Positions 1-7,112 of a stretch of 20,024 nucleotides of DNA are shown here, one piece after another. The position numbers were made by a program, and so were the translations under genes. Origin of the DNA: Kiritimatiellia bacterium. Lineage in GTDB: Bacteria; Verrucomicrobiota; Kiritimatiellia; RFP12; UBA1067. The notes beneath the pieces are model-generated. The model did not search any database and was not told the DNA's origin. It saw only the letters and a program-made list of their open reading frames with translations. Location of the stretch: positions 1-20,024 of the forward strand of contig JAEDMC010000031.1 of assembly GCA_016303225.1 (NCBI GenBank). Direction: 5' to 3'. The number at the start of each line of letters is the position of its first letter. The first letter of the stretch is position 1.

Positions 1-13
1 GTGCCCAAAACAT

Positions 14-45
14 CTCTGCGCCCTCCTTGCGCCCCCTTTGCGGCG
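14..45. repeat. short G+C-rich intergenic tandem motif
   Basis: A degenerate run of about 11-12 base units built on the core TGCG(C/G)C: CTCTGCGCCCTC, then CTTGCGCCCCCT, then TTGCGGCG. Read on the other strand it is a CGCAAAGG/CGCAAGG-type run. From memory, short runs of this kind are scattered between genes in several bacterial groups; that resemblance was not checked. It lies beyond the holB terminator and has no coding potential that I can see. Confidence 0.4.
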
Positions 46-60
46 AAAACTGAAACAGTA

Positions 61-98
61 AACGAAAACCCAGCGACAGAATCGTCACTGGGTTCGTT
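61..98 (-). terminator. intrinsic terminator downstream of holB
   Basis: On the minus strand the arms AACCCAGTGAC and GTCGCTGGGTT pair over 11 positions with one mismatch around a 6-base loop (67-94). The arms can extend outward through AACGAA/TTCGTT with a small bulge. In the minus direction the stem is followed by TTTTCGTTT, a usable U-rich tract, whereas the plus direction has none. It lies about 80 bases after the holB stop, so it probably ends the tmk-holB transcript. The rest of 99-179 shows nothing recognisable. Confidence 0.65.
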
Positions 99-179
99 GC
101 CGCAACACTAAAATTTCGTTTAGTTTTTCAATCGGCAACGGTACGAATGCTTCAAACAACTTTGCGACAATACAAAATA

Positions 180-953
180 TTAGCTCGACGGGAAGACAAC
201 CCGGTCCATCAGGAACGCCAGCACGGCCTCGTCGTTCATCGAGCGCTCCGACTGCCGATAGGCGTCTTCAACCGCCTCGACATTGCGAAAGGCCTGATAA
301 CGCGGCAAATTGCCTCCAAGCATCATCTGACGGCAGAAGCTCATCAGCGTCTTGAAAAAGCGCTTGCGGACGAGCTGGACGTCTGAGTCGTCCGCGTCCT
401 CCTTGAGCTCGGCGAGCTTTGTCGCAAGGCCTGCCGCATCTTTGGCGGCGAAAAGCTCGGAAACCTGTTCGTAGTCCTCGTCTTGCAGCAACCCCTCCGA
501 GAGCGGCAAGTCGATGCGCTGAGATCGTGAGATGATGGTCGGCAGAATCGCGTCCGGCTGATCCGTGAGCATCAGGTAGAGCGTCTTCGGCGTCGGCTCT
601 TCGAGCGACTTGAGGAACGCGTTCGCGCTCGGCGCCTCCATGCGGTCTGCTCCGACGATGACACCGACCTTCCACCCGCCCGAAAAGGCGGCGAGCGACA
701 TCGGCTCGACGATCCGCTCGCGCATGGACTCGACTTTGATGATGCGTTTGGCGCCTTCCGGCTCAAGCCAGGCGACGTCCGGATGCCCCTTCGCCTCAAT
801 CTGCTCCAGTTCGTTCGGGAAGAGTTTCCGGAGGAGTCGGTCCGTCAGCTCGTCGCATCCACCCTTCAGGTCGCCGACGACCAAGTAACCGTGGGCGGCA
901 TGACCGGAATCGATGGCGTGGGAGATCAGTGAAAACGCCTCATCAACTTCCAT
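180..953 (-). CDS. holB: DNA polymerase III subunit delta' (clamp-loader subunit)
   Basis: Delta' is a stator subunit of the clamp loader that opens the beta clamp and loads it onto primed DNA. The 257-residue protein has the family layout: an N-terminal AAA+ core, then an ANAFLKSLEEPTPKT stretch (sensor region), then ILPTIISRSQRI. The P-loop position reads VVGDLKGG and lacks the GKS/T, so ATP binding is unlikely; this is common in delta' subunits. The usual SRC arginine-finger motif reads SRS. The Cys4 zinc module of many homologues is not visible. I chose the ATG at 953 because GGGAG lies 5 bases upstream; a GTG 12 bases further upstream would add four residues. The gene overlaps the end of tmk by 28 bases, a pairing seen in many bacteria. 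Confidence 0.85.
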   Translation of the reverse strand: MEVDEAFSLISHAIDSGHAAHGYLVVGDLKGGCDELTDRLLRKLFPNELEQIEAKGHPDVAWLEPEGAKRIIKVESMRERIVEPMSLAAFSGGWKVGVIVGADRMEAPSANAFLKSLEEPTPKTLYLMLTDQPDAILPTIISRSQRIDLPLSEGLLQDEDYEQVSELFAAKDAAGLATKLAELKEDADDSDVQLVRKRFFKTLMSFCRQMMLGGNLPRYQAFRNVEAVEDAYRQSERSMNDEAVLAFLMDRVVFPSS

Positions 954-1561
954 ACGTTCTCCCACACCTCGTCAACCGTGCCGTTGGCGTCAATGGTGAC
1001 AATCCGTTCCGGGCAGACCTTCGCCAACTCGGCAAATCCACGACGAAGCCGCCGGTGAAACTCGTCTCCGGCGAGTTCGATTCGGTCGCTCGTCGTGTTC
1101 GTCGCCTCTTCGCGCTGATGCATCCGCGCATGGGACGTCTCCGGCGTCACGTCCAAGAGGAGCGTGAGGTCCGGTTTCAGCCCCTCGCAGGCGAAGTTGT
1201 TCATGTCCTTCAGGATGTCGAGCGGGAGTCCCCGTCCGTACCCCTGATAGGCGATCGTCGAGTCGCTGAAGCGGTCGGAGACGACCCACTTGCCCGCCTC
1301 AAGGGCGGGACGGATCACGTTCTTCACGAGCTGCGCCCGCGCCGCCAAGAAGAGCAGAAGCTCGCTGCGGTCACAGGGCGCGTCCGTCGTCTGGTCCTTG
1401 ATGAGGTGGCGAATCTCCTCGGAGAGCCAGGTGCCGCCCGGCTCTCGCGTGAGGAGAACCTCAACGCCCGTCTTTTCAAGCGCCTCCTTGAGTCGCTTCA
1501 CCTGCGTCGACTTGCCGCAGCCTTCGCCGCCTTCGAAGGTAATGAACTTGCCGCGTGCCAT
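926..1561 (-). CDS. tmk: thymidylate kinase (dTMP kinase)
   Basis: This cytosolic enzyme phosphorylates dTMP to dTDP with ATP, the last specific step of dTTP synthesis. The 211-residue length is normal. Visible motifs are the Walker A EGGEGCGKST (residues 10-19), TREPGGT (38-44), the DR(F/Y) motif in SDRFSDSTIAYQGYGRG (95-111), and a LID stretch with HARMHQREE and SDRIE (144-162). The start ATG is one base after the TAA of the upstream secreted glycoside-hydrolase-like gene, and its 3' end overlaps holB. It is therefore probably co-transcribed with both and translationally coupled. The placement of tmk directly behind a secreted carbohydrate-active-looking gene is unusual. Confidence 0.95.
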   Translation of the reverse strand: MARGKFITFEGGEGCGKSTQVKRLKEALEKTGVEVLLTREPGGTWLSEEIRHLIKDQTTDAPCDRSELLLFLAARAQLVKNVIRPALEAGKWVVSDRFSDSTIAYQGYGRGLPLDILKDMNNFACEGLKPDLTLLLDVTPETSHARMHQREEATNTTSDRIELAGDEFHRRLRRGFAELAKVCPERIVTIDANGTVDEVWENVWKLMRRFH

Positions 1562-1562
1562 T

Positions 1563-3755
1563 TTATTCGACGTTCAGTTTCTCGTCGGGATCGAGCTTCA
1601 CGGAATCGAAAATGCGGAACTCGCCGGGCTTGAGGGTGATGAAGTCCTTTTCGCCGAAGTTATGCAGGACGAACTTGCGCTCGCGTTCGTAATCGAGGTT
1701 CAGCATGTAGATCTTGCCCTCGTCCGGGAAGTAGGAGTAGAGGACCCAGCCGCAGTCGTCGTCCGGATTCTCGAAGTCGTCGCCGGTGATCCACACGTTG
1801 CCGCGCCCGAGCTTGGCGGCGTACTGGTAGAGATAGCCGACCATGCCGACGTCCTTCACTTCGGCGCCACAGCCGACGTCCATGTTCGCCGCCGCCGGAT
1901 ACGCCCACCAGTTCATGAAGAGAACCTCGCCCTTGCCGTTCCTGCAGCGGAGGATGAACGGCTCCGCGTCTTCGTCGTCGACGGCGAGCTCCTCGAAATT
2001 CGCCGCTGGCGCGGTGAACTCGAGCTTGCCGAGCGGCAGACACATGTAGCCAAAGCGGCGGCGCGCGATGAAACCGAGGCAGTTCTTCGTCGTCGAGGGT
2101 CCGGTCGCCCAGTACTTGCGCGACGTCTCGCCCGTCACCTTGAATCCGCAGAGCTCGCTCAGGTCGCCCTTGTTGATCAGCATGTCGACGTTGAGGTTCG
2201 TGTACTCGCGCTTGTTGTCCGTCGACAGGTGGCAGAGGCCGATCACCAGCTTGCCGCCGCCCTTCACGTAGTCGCAGAGTATCTTGTACTGCTTTGGCGA
2301 GCAGGTGTTCCAGCCCGCGAACATCAGCACCTTGTAGTTCTTGAGGAGGAAGTCCGCCGTGATGTTGTCGCACGCGAACGACACGATGTCGCAAAGTCCG
2401 TACGGCGAGGCGGAGAAGTGGATGTTCTTGTTGGGCGCGAGCATCGGCGGCATCGGCATCACCGACTTGCGGACGACGTCCCAGCTCATTTCCGGGAGGC
2501 CGTGCATCCAGTTCGGGTTCTTCTTCGCGAGGTCGTACGCCCCGCAGACGGCCGAACCGGCGACATAGCCCGATCCGCCGAGGTCAAGATTGCCCTTCGC
2601 AATCGCCCAGGTCGCCTCCGGCTGTCCCTTTGGACACGGATGCTCCTTGCAGAACGCATAGAAGTCGCTGATGATCTTGCGGTACTTGGTCGACACCGGC
2701 GAGCGGTAGTCGATGTAGGAGTATTTCTTCTTGCCTTCCTCCAGGACGGGCTTCTCGTACTTCTCCTTCGCAGCCTTGTCCCACTTCGTGTTGAGCTTGC
2801 GGCAGGTGATCGGCATCATTGACATCGGCGAGTCCTCGCAGAGCGAGCTCTGCAGCTGCCAGTTGCCGCTCTCGTTGATGATCATCTTCGCGCCCGTCAT
2901 GTACTTGAGCTGGAACGCCGTCTCCAGAGTCCTCATCTTGTAAGGATTCCGATGCGGAATCCAGCTGTACCATTCGTGCGCGAGGTGCGAACCCCACATC
3001 GGGAGGTCATACTGACGGTAGAGTCCGCGCGAGATGGCCGACGCAAGCGTCAGGTCACCGAACGGGAAGTCCTCCGTCACGGGAATCTCCGTGCCGGCCG
3101 CGACCTCGTAATCGATCGAGAAGTTCGCCGAAGTCGCCTGCACGTTCCCCCATCCGAGCTCGTGCAGGTCGTTGACGTGCTTGTGCACGCGGTTCATGTA
3201 CTCGTCGACAAGCGCATTCAGCGTGGCGCCGCGGTTGTCCCAATTCTGGTAGAGCGAGAAGTTGTAACGCTCGCCGAAGTCGTGTCCGAGCCACATGTCG
3301 CCGAGCTCTGACGTCAGGCTCTTCAGGGTGTCCTTCGACGCCGTGCTGTAGATGCAAGTCGAGTAAATTCCCTTGGCCTTCGCCCGCCGCGAGAGATCCA
3401 GAAGCTTCTCGCCGTGCTGCCAGAACTGAAGCGTATTGCCAACTTGTTCCTTTGCGCAGAGATCGATGAGCTCGTAGTAGTTGAGCTTCGTCGGATGCCA
3501 GTAGGTGAAGCAGAAGCCGCCGCAGCCCATGCCGCCGTGGTTGCCATAGACGCCCGAGCCGATGTAGACGCCCGCGTCCTTCGGCAACGGAGTCTTCGTC
3601 GTCGCCCGCCGCGGAATCTTCACGATCTCCTCGCCCGTCAGCGCCTTGTCGGGCGTATCCGCCTTCCGCGTGTTGATGTCATCGTTCACCGCCAGCGCGG
3701 CAACGGCCCAAGCGACGCAACCCGCCGCCACCATCGTTTTTTTCATTGTGTTCAT
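1563..3755 (-). CDS. large secreted glycoside-hydrolase-like protein, function unknown
   Basis: A 730-residue protein with a clear Sec signal peptide (KK at 5-6, hydrophobic 8-21, likely cut after ALA at 22). I chose the ATG at 3755 because GGAG lies 6 bases upstream; a nine-codon longer reading has no such site. The middle has the feel of a (beta/alpha)8 glycosidase: GGFCFTYWHP (79-88), an aromatic-rich SHLAHEWYSWIPHRNP (256-271) and an acidic INESGNW (293-299). The acidic residues E261 and E295 are candidates only. A later segment, KVLMFAGWNTCSPKQY to GGGKLVIGLCHLS, resembles the amidotransferase-like domain that follows the barrel in beta-galactosidase-type enzymes. The C-terminus looks like a beta-sandwich. 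I cannot assign a GH family or substrate. It is the first long gene after its own promoter and is followed by tmk after one base. Confidence 0.6.
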   Translation of the reverse strand: MNTMKKTMVAAGCVAWAVAALAVNDDINTRKADTPDKALTGEEIVKIPRRATTKTPLPKDAGVYIGSGVYGNHGGMGCGGFCFTYWHPTKLNYYELIDLCAKEQVGNTLQFWQHGEKLLDLSRRAKAKGIYSTCIYSTASKDTLKSLTSELGDMWLGHDFGERYNFSLYQNWDNRGATLNALVDEYMNRVHKHVNDLHELGWGNVQATSANFSIDYEVAAGTEIPVTEDFPFGDLTLASAISRGLYRQYDLPMWGSHLAHEWYSWIPHRNPYKMRTLETAFQLKYMTGAKMIINESGNWQLQSSLCEDSPMSMMPITCRKLNTKWDKAAKEKYEKPVLEEGKKKYSYIDYRSPVSTKYRKIISDFYAFCKEHPCPKGQPEATWAIAKGNLDLGGSGYVAGSAVCGAYDLAKKNPNWMHGLPEMSWDVVRKSVMPMPPMLAPNKNIHFSASPYGLCDIVSFACDNITADFLLKNYKVLMFAGWNTCSPKQYKILCDYVKGGGKLVIGLCHLSTDNKREYTNLNVDMLINKGDLSELCGFKVTGETSRKYWATGPSTTKNCLGFIARRRFGYMCLPLGKLEFTAPAANFEELAVDDEDAEPFILRCRNGKGEVLFMNWWAYPAAANMDVGCGAEVKDVGMVGYLYQYAAKLGRGNVWITGDDFENPDDDCGWVLYSYFPDEGKIYMLNLDYERERKFVLHNFGEKDFITLKPGEFRIFDSVKLDPDEKLNVE

Positions 3756-3769
3756 GTGTTTCTCCAAAA

Positions 3770-3892
3770 TCATTTCACCCAAACAGACATTCCCTTCTTG
3801 GGCTTCGCATAGCAGCCGATCGGTGCCTGATCAGGAATCGCCAGCGGCTGCCCGTCAATATCCGCAATCTCCCGCATCCACAGCTCGTAGAG
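3770..3892 (-). pseudogene. 40-codon C-terminal gene remnant or leader ORF
   Basis: Between the DUF4832 gene and the secreted glycoside-hydrolase-like gene, the minus strand holds an open frame reading LYELWMREIADIDGQPLAIP and on to a C-terminus ending KKGMSVWVK. Its codon use is protein-like. It starts immediately after an in-frame TGA (3893-3895), which is itself five codons after an ATG, so as it stands it looks like the tail of a lost gene. An internal ATG at 3877 would give a 35-residue peptide but has no evident ribosome site. Its stop (TGA, 3770-3772) lies 14 bases before the next start. I do not recognise the family. It lies wholly inside the 5' leader made by the promoter at 3931-3959. 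Confidence 0.45.
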
Positions 3893-3910
3893 TCATTGAC
3901 AAACCCTCAT

Positions 3911-3923
3911 TGTTAAATAAACA
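3911..3923. promoter_or_regulatory. possible operator palindrome at the transcription start
   Basis: The interrupted palindrome TGTT-AAATA-AACA lies just downstream of the predicted transcription start (about 3924) of the secreted glycoside-hydrolase-like operon. It is AT-rich in a G+C-rich region. A four-base half-site is weak evidence, so regulator binding here is only a guess. Confidence 0.25.
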
Positions 3924-3930
3924 TGCAAGA

Positions 3931-3959
3931 ATATTACCGAAAGACGGTTATTTTGTCAA
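3931..3959 (-). promoter_or_regulatory. sigma70-type promoter for the secreted-hydrolase/tmk/holB unit
   Basis: On the minus strand TTGACA (3954-3959) and TAATAT (3931-3936) are separated by exactly 17 bases. The -35 hexamer is a perfect consensus match and the -10 matches 5 of 6. The -35 is formed by the last sense codons of the DUF4832 gene (Leu-Thr-Lys-stop). The start would be near 3924, giving a leader of about 170 bases before the ATG at 3755. It is placed to express the secreted protein, tmk and holB independently of the long operon upstream. Confidence 0.75.
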
Positions 3960-5414
3960 GGGTGACAGAATGTGCAACAGGCGTCCTCCGACCATTTCTA
4001 CCGGCATCTGCGTCGCCAGACGAATGGCGTATTCGGGACGATAGCGAAGCGATTTCGCCGCGTCCGGCAACCAGAGTGCGAGTTTAGCTCCCTTCATTTT
4101 AACCGCCGGAATCCTCGTTTCTACCTCGATATCAACACCTGGCATCAGCTTACGGCAGTCAAAGCCCGTATTCCACTCTTCCGCGCGCGCACCATCGGAC
4201 ACGGCAAGGTACAGCCAACGCGGGTTGACCGGCGGCGCAAACCCGAAATTGTGCAGCATCAGTCGCACTGTCCCACCCTGTCCGACATTGTCGGGCAGCG
4301 TTGCTTTCTTCACGGCCAGGCGGTAGCCGAGGTGGTCGCGGATGAACTCATAGGCCGTGCGGTACGGTACGCCCTCGAAGTAGGCGGGATCGAAGTCGAT
4401 GCCGAAGAACTTGAGCGCCTCGGCGGTGACCGGCGTCACCTTCCAGCCGTCAATCGTCCAGGGCTTCGTGTTCGGATCGAGGAGCGAATGGCCATGTACA
4501 AGGGAGAAGGTCGTGTAGTGCTGATAGGAGAAGCGGTCGATGGCGCGATAGCCGTCCGCAAAGACAGGATGCGAATACTGTCCCGTCCAGAAGAGCTCGC
4601 CGTCGACAGGCGTGTAGAGACCTTCACGGTGAACGCGCTCGTATTCGCGGTTGCCGCCATCCGCATAAGGCTCTTCGGTAAACGTGGCGCCGTCCCACCA
4701 GTTGGCGAGCGTCCCGTCGTTGAAGAAGCCGATGCGCGCCGTCGGAACCTGCGTCCAGGCGTTGGTCGCCGTCACTTCGCCCTCGGCACCGAGCGACTTC
4801 AGGACGTTCTCCTTGTAAACAATGCGGCGCATCATCGTCGTCCGGTCTGGCGGGAGCATGTCGAGCGTCGCCTTGACGATCGCGGCGACATGGGCGGGGT
4901 TCTTTTCAATGCCGTGGGTCGACGAGTGGAATTCTCCCCAGAGCCCCACCCAGCCCGTCTGCAGGCAGTAGATCACGTCGCTGTTGCGACGGACGACTGG
5001 GGTCAGCTGCTTAATGTGCGCAAGAATGCGTTCCGCGGTCGGCGCGCCTTTGGTCCGCCACGAGACCTCGTCGCTGAACTCATAGGCAAAGCGCAGCAGG
5101 AACTTGACGCCCGCCCTGCGAGCCTTGGCGAAATCAGCCTCAAGCGCGGCGATTTTCGCGTCTGAGACCGGTCCGTTGGCAAACTGGGTCAGATAACAGT
5201 AGGCCTGGGAGACGGTCACGCCGTCCTTGACGAATCGCGGAAACGGCCATTGGTCCGTAACATGCGTGAACTTGACCGGATCCTCGGGAAGTCGTCCGAT
5301 GCCGATCTCGAAGCGCCAGCCGCGTTCGGGATTGGCGAGTCCGTCCCGCGAGTCGGCGGGGGTGAGTCCGTGAAAGGAAATCGCAGAAGCCAGAAGGAAG
5401 GTAATGATGTTCAT
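3948..5414 (-). CDS. secreted DUF4874/DUF4832 domain protein
   Basis: A 488-residue protein with a short signal peptide (hydrophobic residues 3-14) followed by the NPERGW motif (28-33) that marks the DUF4874 family. It has barrel-like strands (GVTVSQAYCYL, GVKFLLRFAYEF) and QTGWVGLWGEFHSS (152-165), with E161 as a candidate acidic residue. A C-terminal DUF4832 beta domain includes NFGFAPPVNPRWLYLAVSDG. Proteins of this kind are secreted and tend to occur in polysaccharide-degrading bacteria; their activity is not established as far as I know. The start ATG overlaps the xerD stop as ATGA, so translation is probably coupled. It is the last gene of the tyrS operon and its final codons contain the next promoter. 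Confidence 0.8.
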   Translation of the reverse strand: MNIITFLLASAISFHGLTPADSRDGLANPERGWRFEIGIGRLPEDPVKFTHVTDQWPFPRFVKDGVTVSQAYCYLTQFANGPVSDAKIAALEADFAKARRAGVKFLLRFAYEFSDEVSWRTKGAPTAERILAHIKQLTPVVRRNSDVIYCLQTGWVGLWGEFHSSTHGIEKNPAHVAAIVKATLDMLPPDRTTMMRRIVYKENVLKSLGAEGEVTATNAWTQVPTARIGFFNDGTLANWWDGATFTEEPYADGGNREYERVHREGLYTPVDGELFWTGQYSHPVFADGYRAIDRFSYQHYTTFSLVHGHSLLDPNTKPWTIDGWKVTPVTAEALKFFGIDFDPAYFEGVPYRTAYEFIRDHLGYRLAVKKATLPDNVGQGGTVRLMLHNFGFAPPVNPRWLYLAVSDGARAEEWNTGFDCRKLMPGVDIEVETRIPAVKMKGAKLALWLPDAAKSLRYRPEYAIRLATQMPVEMVGGRLLHILSPLTK

Positions 5415-6316
5415 GCGCGAGGATGATGTTTTTTATGGATTTCGCTGAAACGGGCCGTGTCGATGTGCGTGTAGATCTGGGTCGTGCCGATGTCCGCGTG
5501 GCCGAGCAGCTCCTGGATGGCGCGAATGTCGGCGCCATGCGCGAGCATGTGGGACGCGAAACAGTGCCGGAGGACATGCGGTGAGATGCGGTCGGCGGCG
5601 ATGCCGACGGCCATTGCGCGCGTTCGGACGATCTTGAAGACGCCCTGTCGCGTAAACGGCTTGCCGCGCCGCGTGACGAACACATGTGTTTCGGCGAGAT
5701 CGCCGCAGGTGAAGGACTCGCGCGCGCCGGAGAGGTAGTCGTTCAGGGCTCGTCCGGCTGCGCCGCCAATCGGGACAATCCGCTCCTTCGATCCCTTGCC
5801 GAAGATTCGCAGCAGTTCGCCTTCGGCGACGAGGCTGTCGAAGCGGAGCTCACAGAGTTCGCTCACGCGCAAGCCGCAGCCGTACATCACCTCGAGCATC
5901 GCGCGGTCGCGCAAGGAGATGGGATCGTCGTCCTTGACGGCGTCCAGCATCCGGAACGTCTCCTCTTCCGAAAGGACACGCGGAAGAACCTTCGCCTTTT
6001 TCGGCGCATCCATCAGCGCCGAGGGGTCGACGGACAGGCGATGGCGTTCCTTCAGAAAGCGGAAGAACGAGCGAATTGCGGCAGTCCGCCGGGAACGCGT
6101 CGAACCGCGGCGCCCCTTCTCTCGTTCGTTGGCGAGGAAGTCGACGATGTCGTCACGACGGACATCCGCGGCGGAAACGACCGAGCGACGCTTCAGGTAG
6201 TCGGTGAACAGCCGGAGGTCTTGTCCGTACCCCGTGCAGGTGTTCGCGCTCAGTCCACGTTCGAGCTGCGCGGCGGCGAGAAAGTCCTCGATGTCAGATT
6301 CGAGCGAGGAAGTCAT
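5411..6316 (-). CDS. xerD: tyrosine recombinase XerC/XerD
   Basis: A site-specific recombinase, probably resolving chromosome dimers at dif in the cytosol. From the ATG at 6316 it is 301 residues, the usual Xer length. The N-terminal SAM-like DNA-binding domain (about 5-95) contains GLSANTCTGYGQDL. The catalytic domain has the full set: R150 (YGCGLRVSEL), K177 (GKGSKER), H247 and R250 (HVLRH), H273 (LLGHADIGTTQIYTH) and the nucleophile Y282. A longer upstream reading to 6406 is only frame overlap with the nucleoside phosphorylase gene and lacks family similarity. No strong ribosome site precedes 6316, and the gene starts 23 bases inside its neighbour, so it is probably coupled. There is no integrative-element context, so a housekeeping Xer role is more likely than a phage or island integrase. 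XerC versus XerD cannot be settled here. Confidence 0.88.
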   Translation of the reverse strand: MTSSLESDIEDFLAAAQLERGLSANTCTGYGQDLRLFTDYLKRRSVVSAADVRRDDIVDFLANEREKGRRGSTRSRRTAAIRSFFRFLKERHRLSVDPSALMDAPKKAKVLPRVLSEEETFRMLDAVKDDDPISLRDRAMLEVMYGCGLRVSELCELRFDSLVAEGELLRIFGKGSKERIVPIGGAAGRALNDYLSGARESFTCGDLAETHVFVTRRGKPFTRQGVFKIVRTRAMAVGIAADRISPHVLRHCFASHMLAHGADIRAIQELLGHADIGTTQIYTHIDTARFSEIHKKHHPRA

Positions 6317-7112
6317 CGATGAACGCGGCCATCTTCGTGCGGGCCGATGCGCCGGCCTGCATGACCTCTTCATGGTTGAGGGCCCTGCGCGAGATGCCGG
6401 CCGCAAGATTGGAGACTAGCGAGATGCCGGCGATCTTCATGCCGCAGGCCTTGGCGAACACGGCCTCCGGAACCGTCGACATGCCGACGACGTCCGCGCC
6501 CTGCGCCTTGTAGGCCTGGATCTCCGCCGGCGTCTCGTAGCACGGACCCGACGTATAGGCGTAAACGCCGTCCATCGTCCGAAGGTCGAGCTTGTTCGCA
6601 CTCGCGTGCAGAAGCTCGGCGAGGTGTTTCGTGTAGACCTCCGTCATGTCCGGGAACCGCTCGCCCCACTCCTCGACGTGCGGACCGATGAGCGGGTTCA
6701 CTCCGACGAGGTTGATGTGGTCACGTATGATCACGAAGTCGCCCGGACGGAGCGCTGGGTTGATGCCGCCGGACGCGTTGGTCAGCAGCAGTTTCGCGCA
6801 ACCCATCCGCCGGAGAATCTCAACTGGCAGCACGACGGGTTCCCATCCTGCGCCCTCATAGAAGTGGCGACGTCCGCACCACGCGGCGACGAGCTTGCCC
6901 AGACGGCGGTACAAAATGAACTCGCCGCTGTGGCCTTTCACCGTCGAGGCTCCGAGGCCGGGAATGTCAGCATACTTGATGCGCACGACGATTTCGTCGA
7001 TTTTAAGCGCATCGCCCCATCCGCTCCCTAGCAGGACGCCAAGGTCAGGCGGCGTCTTGAAGCACACGTCCGGCAGATAGCCTGCCGCTTCGTCAAAGGA
7101 TTTCAATTGCAT
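6294..7112 (-). CDS. punA: purine nucleoside phosphorylase (trimeric, PunA type)
   Basis: Phosphorolysis of inosine or guanosine to the base and ribose-1-phosphate, in purine salvage. The protein is 272 residues from the ATG at 7112, which has AAGGAAGG 8 bases upstream; a GTG at 7121 is less likely. Family features are GVLLGSGWG with S30 for phosphate, KGHSGEF with H61, GRRHFYEG (80-87), TNASGGI (111-117), TSGPCYETPAEIQ with E193, VGMSTVPEA with M211/S212, and SLVSNLAAGI with N235 for base recognition. These place it in the low-molecular-weight trimeric class rather than the DeoD class. The start overlaps the end of pyrC by 10 bases and the end overlaps xerD. Confidence 0.92.
   Translation of the reverse strand: MQLKSFDEAAGYLPDVCFKTPPDLGVLLGSGWGDALKIDEIVVRIKYADIPGLGASTVKGHSGEFILYRRLGKLVAAWCGRRHFYEGAGWEPVVLPVEILRRMGCAKLLLTNASGGINPALRPGDFVIIRDHINLVGVNPLIGPHVEEWGERFPDMTEVYTKHLAELLHASANKLDLRTMDGVYAYTSGPCYETPAEIQAYKAQGADVVGMSTVPEAVFAKACGMKIAGISLVSNLAAGISRRALNHEEVMQAGASARTKMAAFIDDFLARI

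Noticed and set aside
1290..2822. 510-codon plus-strand open frame
   Set aside because: It is antisense to tmk and the secreted glycoside-hydrolase-like gene, which have clear motifs or a signal peptide. The product is low-complexity, rich in Val, Arg, Ala and Glu, as expected from the shadow of a G+C-rich gene.
3893..3910. Selenocysteine or readthrough at the in-frame TGA in the leader ORF
   Set aside because: Only five codons precede the TGA, no selenocysteine insertion hairpin is obvious, and a gene remnant explains it more simply.
3972..5165. 397-codon plus-strand open frame
   Set aside because: Antisense to the DUF4832 gene, with arginine-rich shadow composition, no ribosome site and no recognisable domain.
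5411..6406. xerD as integrase of a genomic island
   Set aside because: It is embedded in a core operon with overlapping codons, has Xer length and motifs, and no tRNA or attachment-site duplication is nearby.
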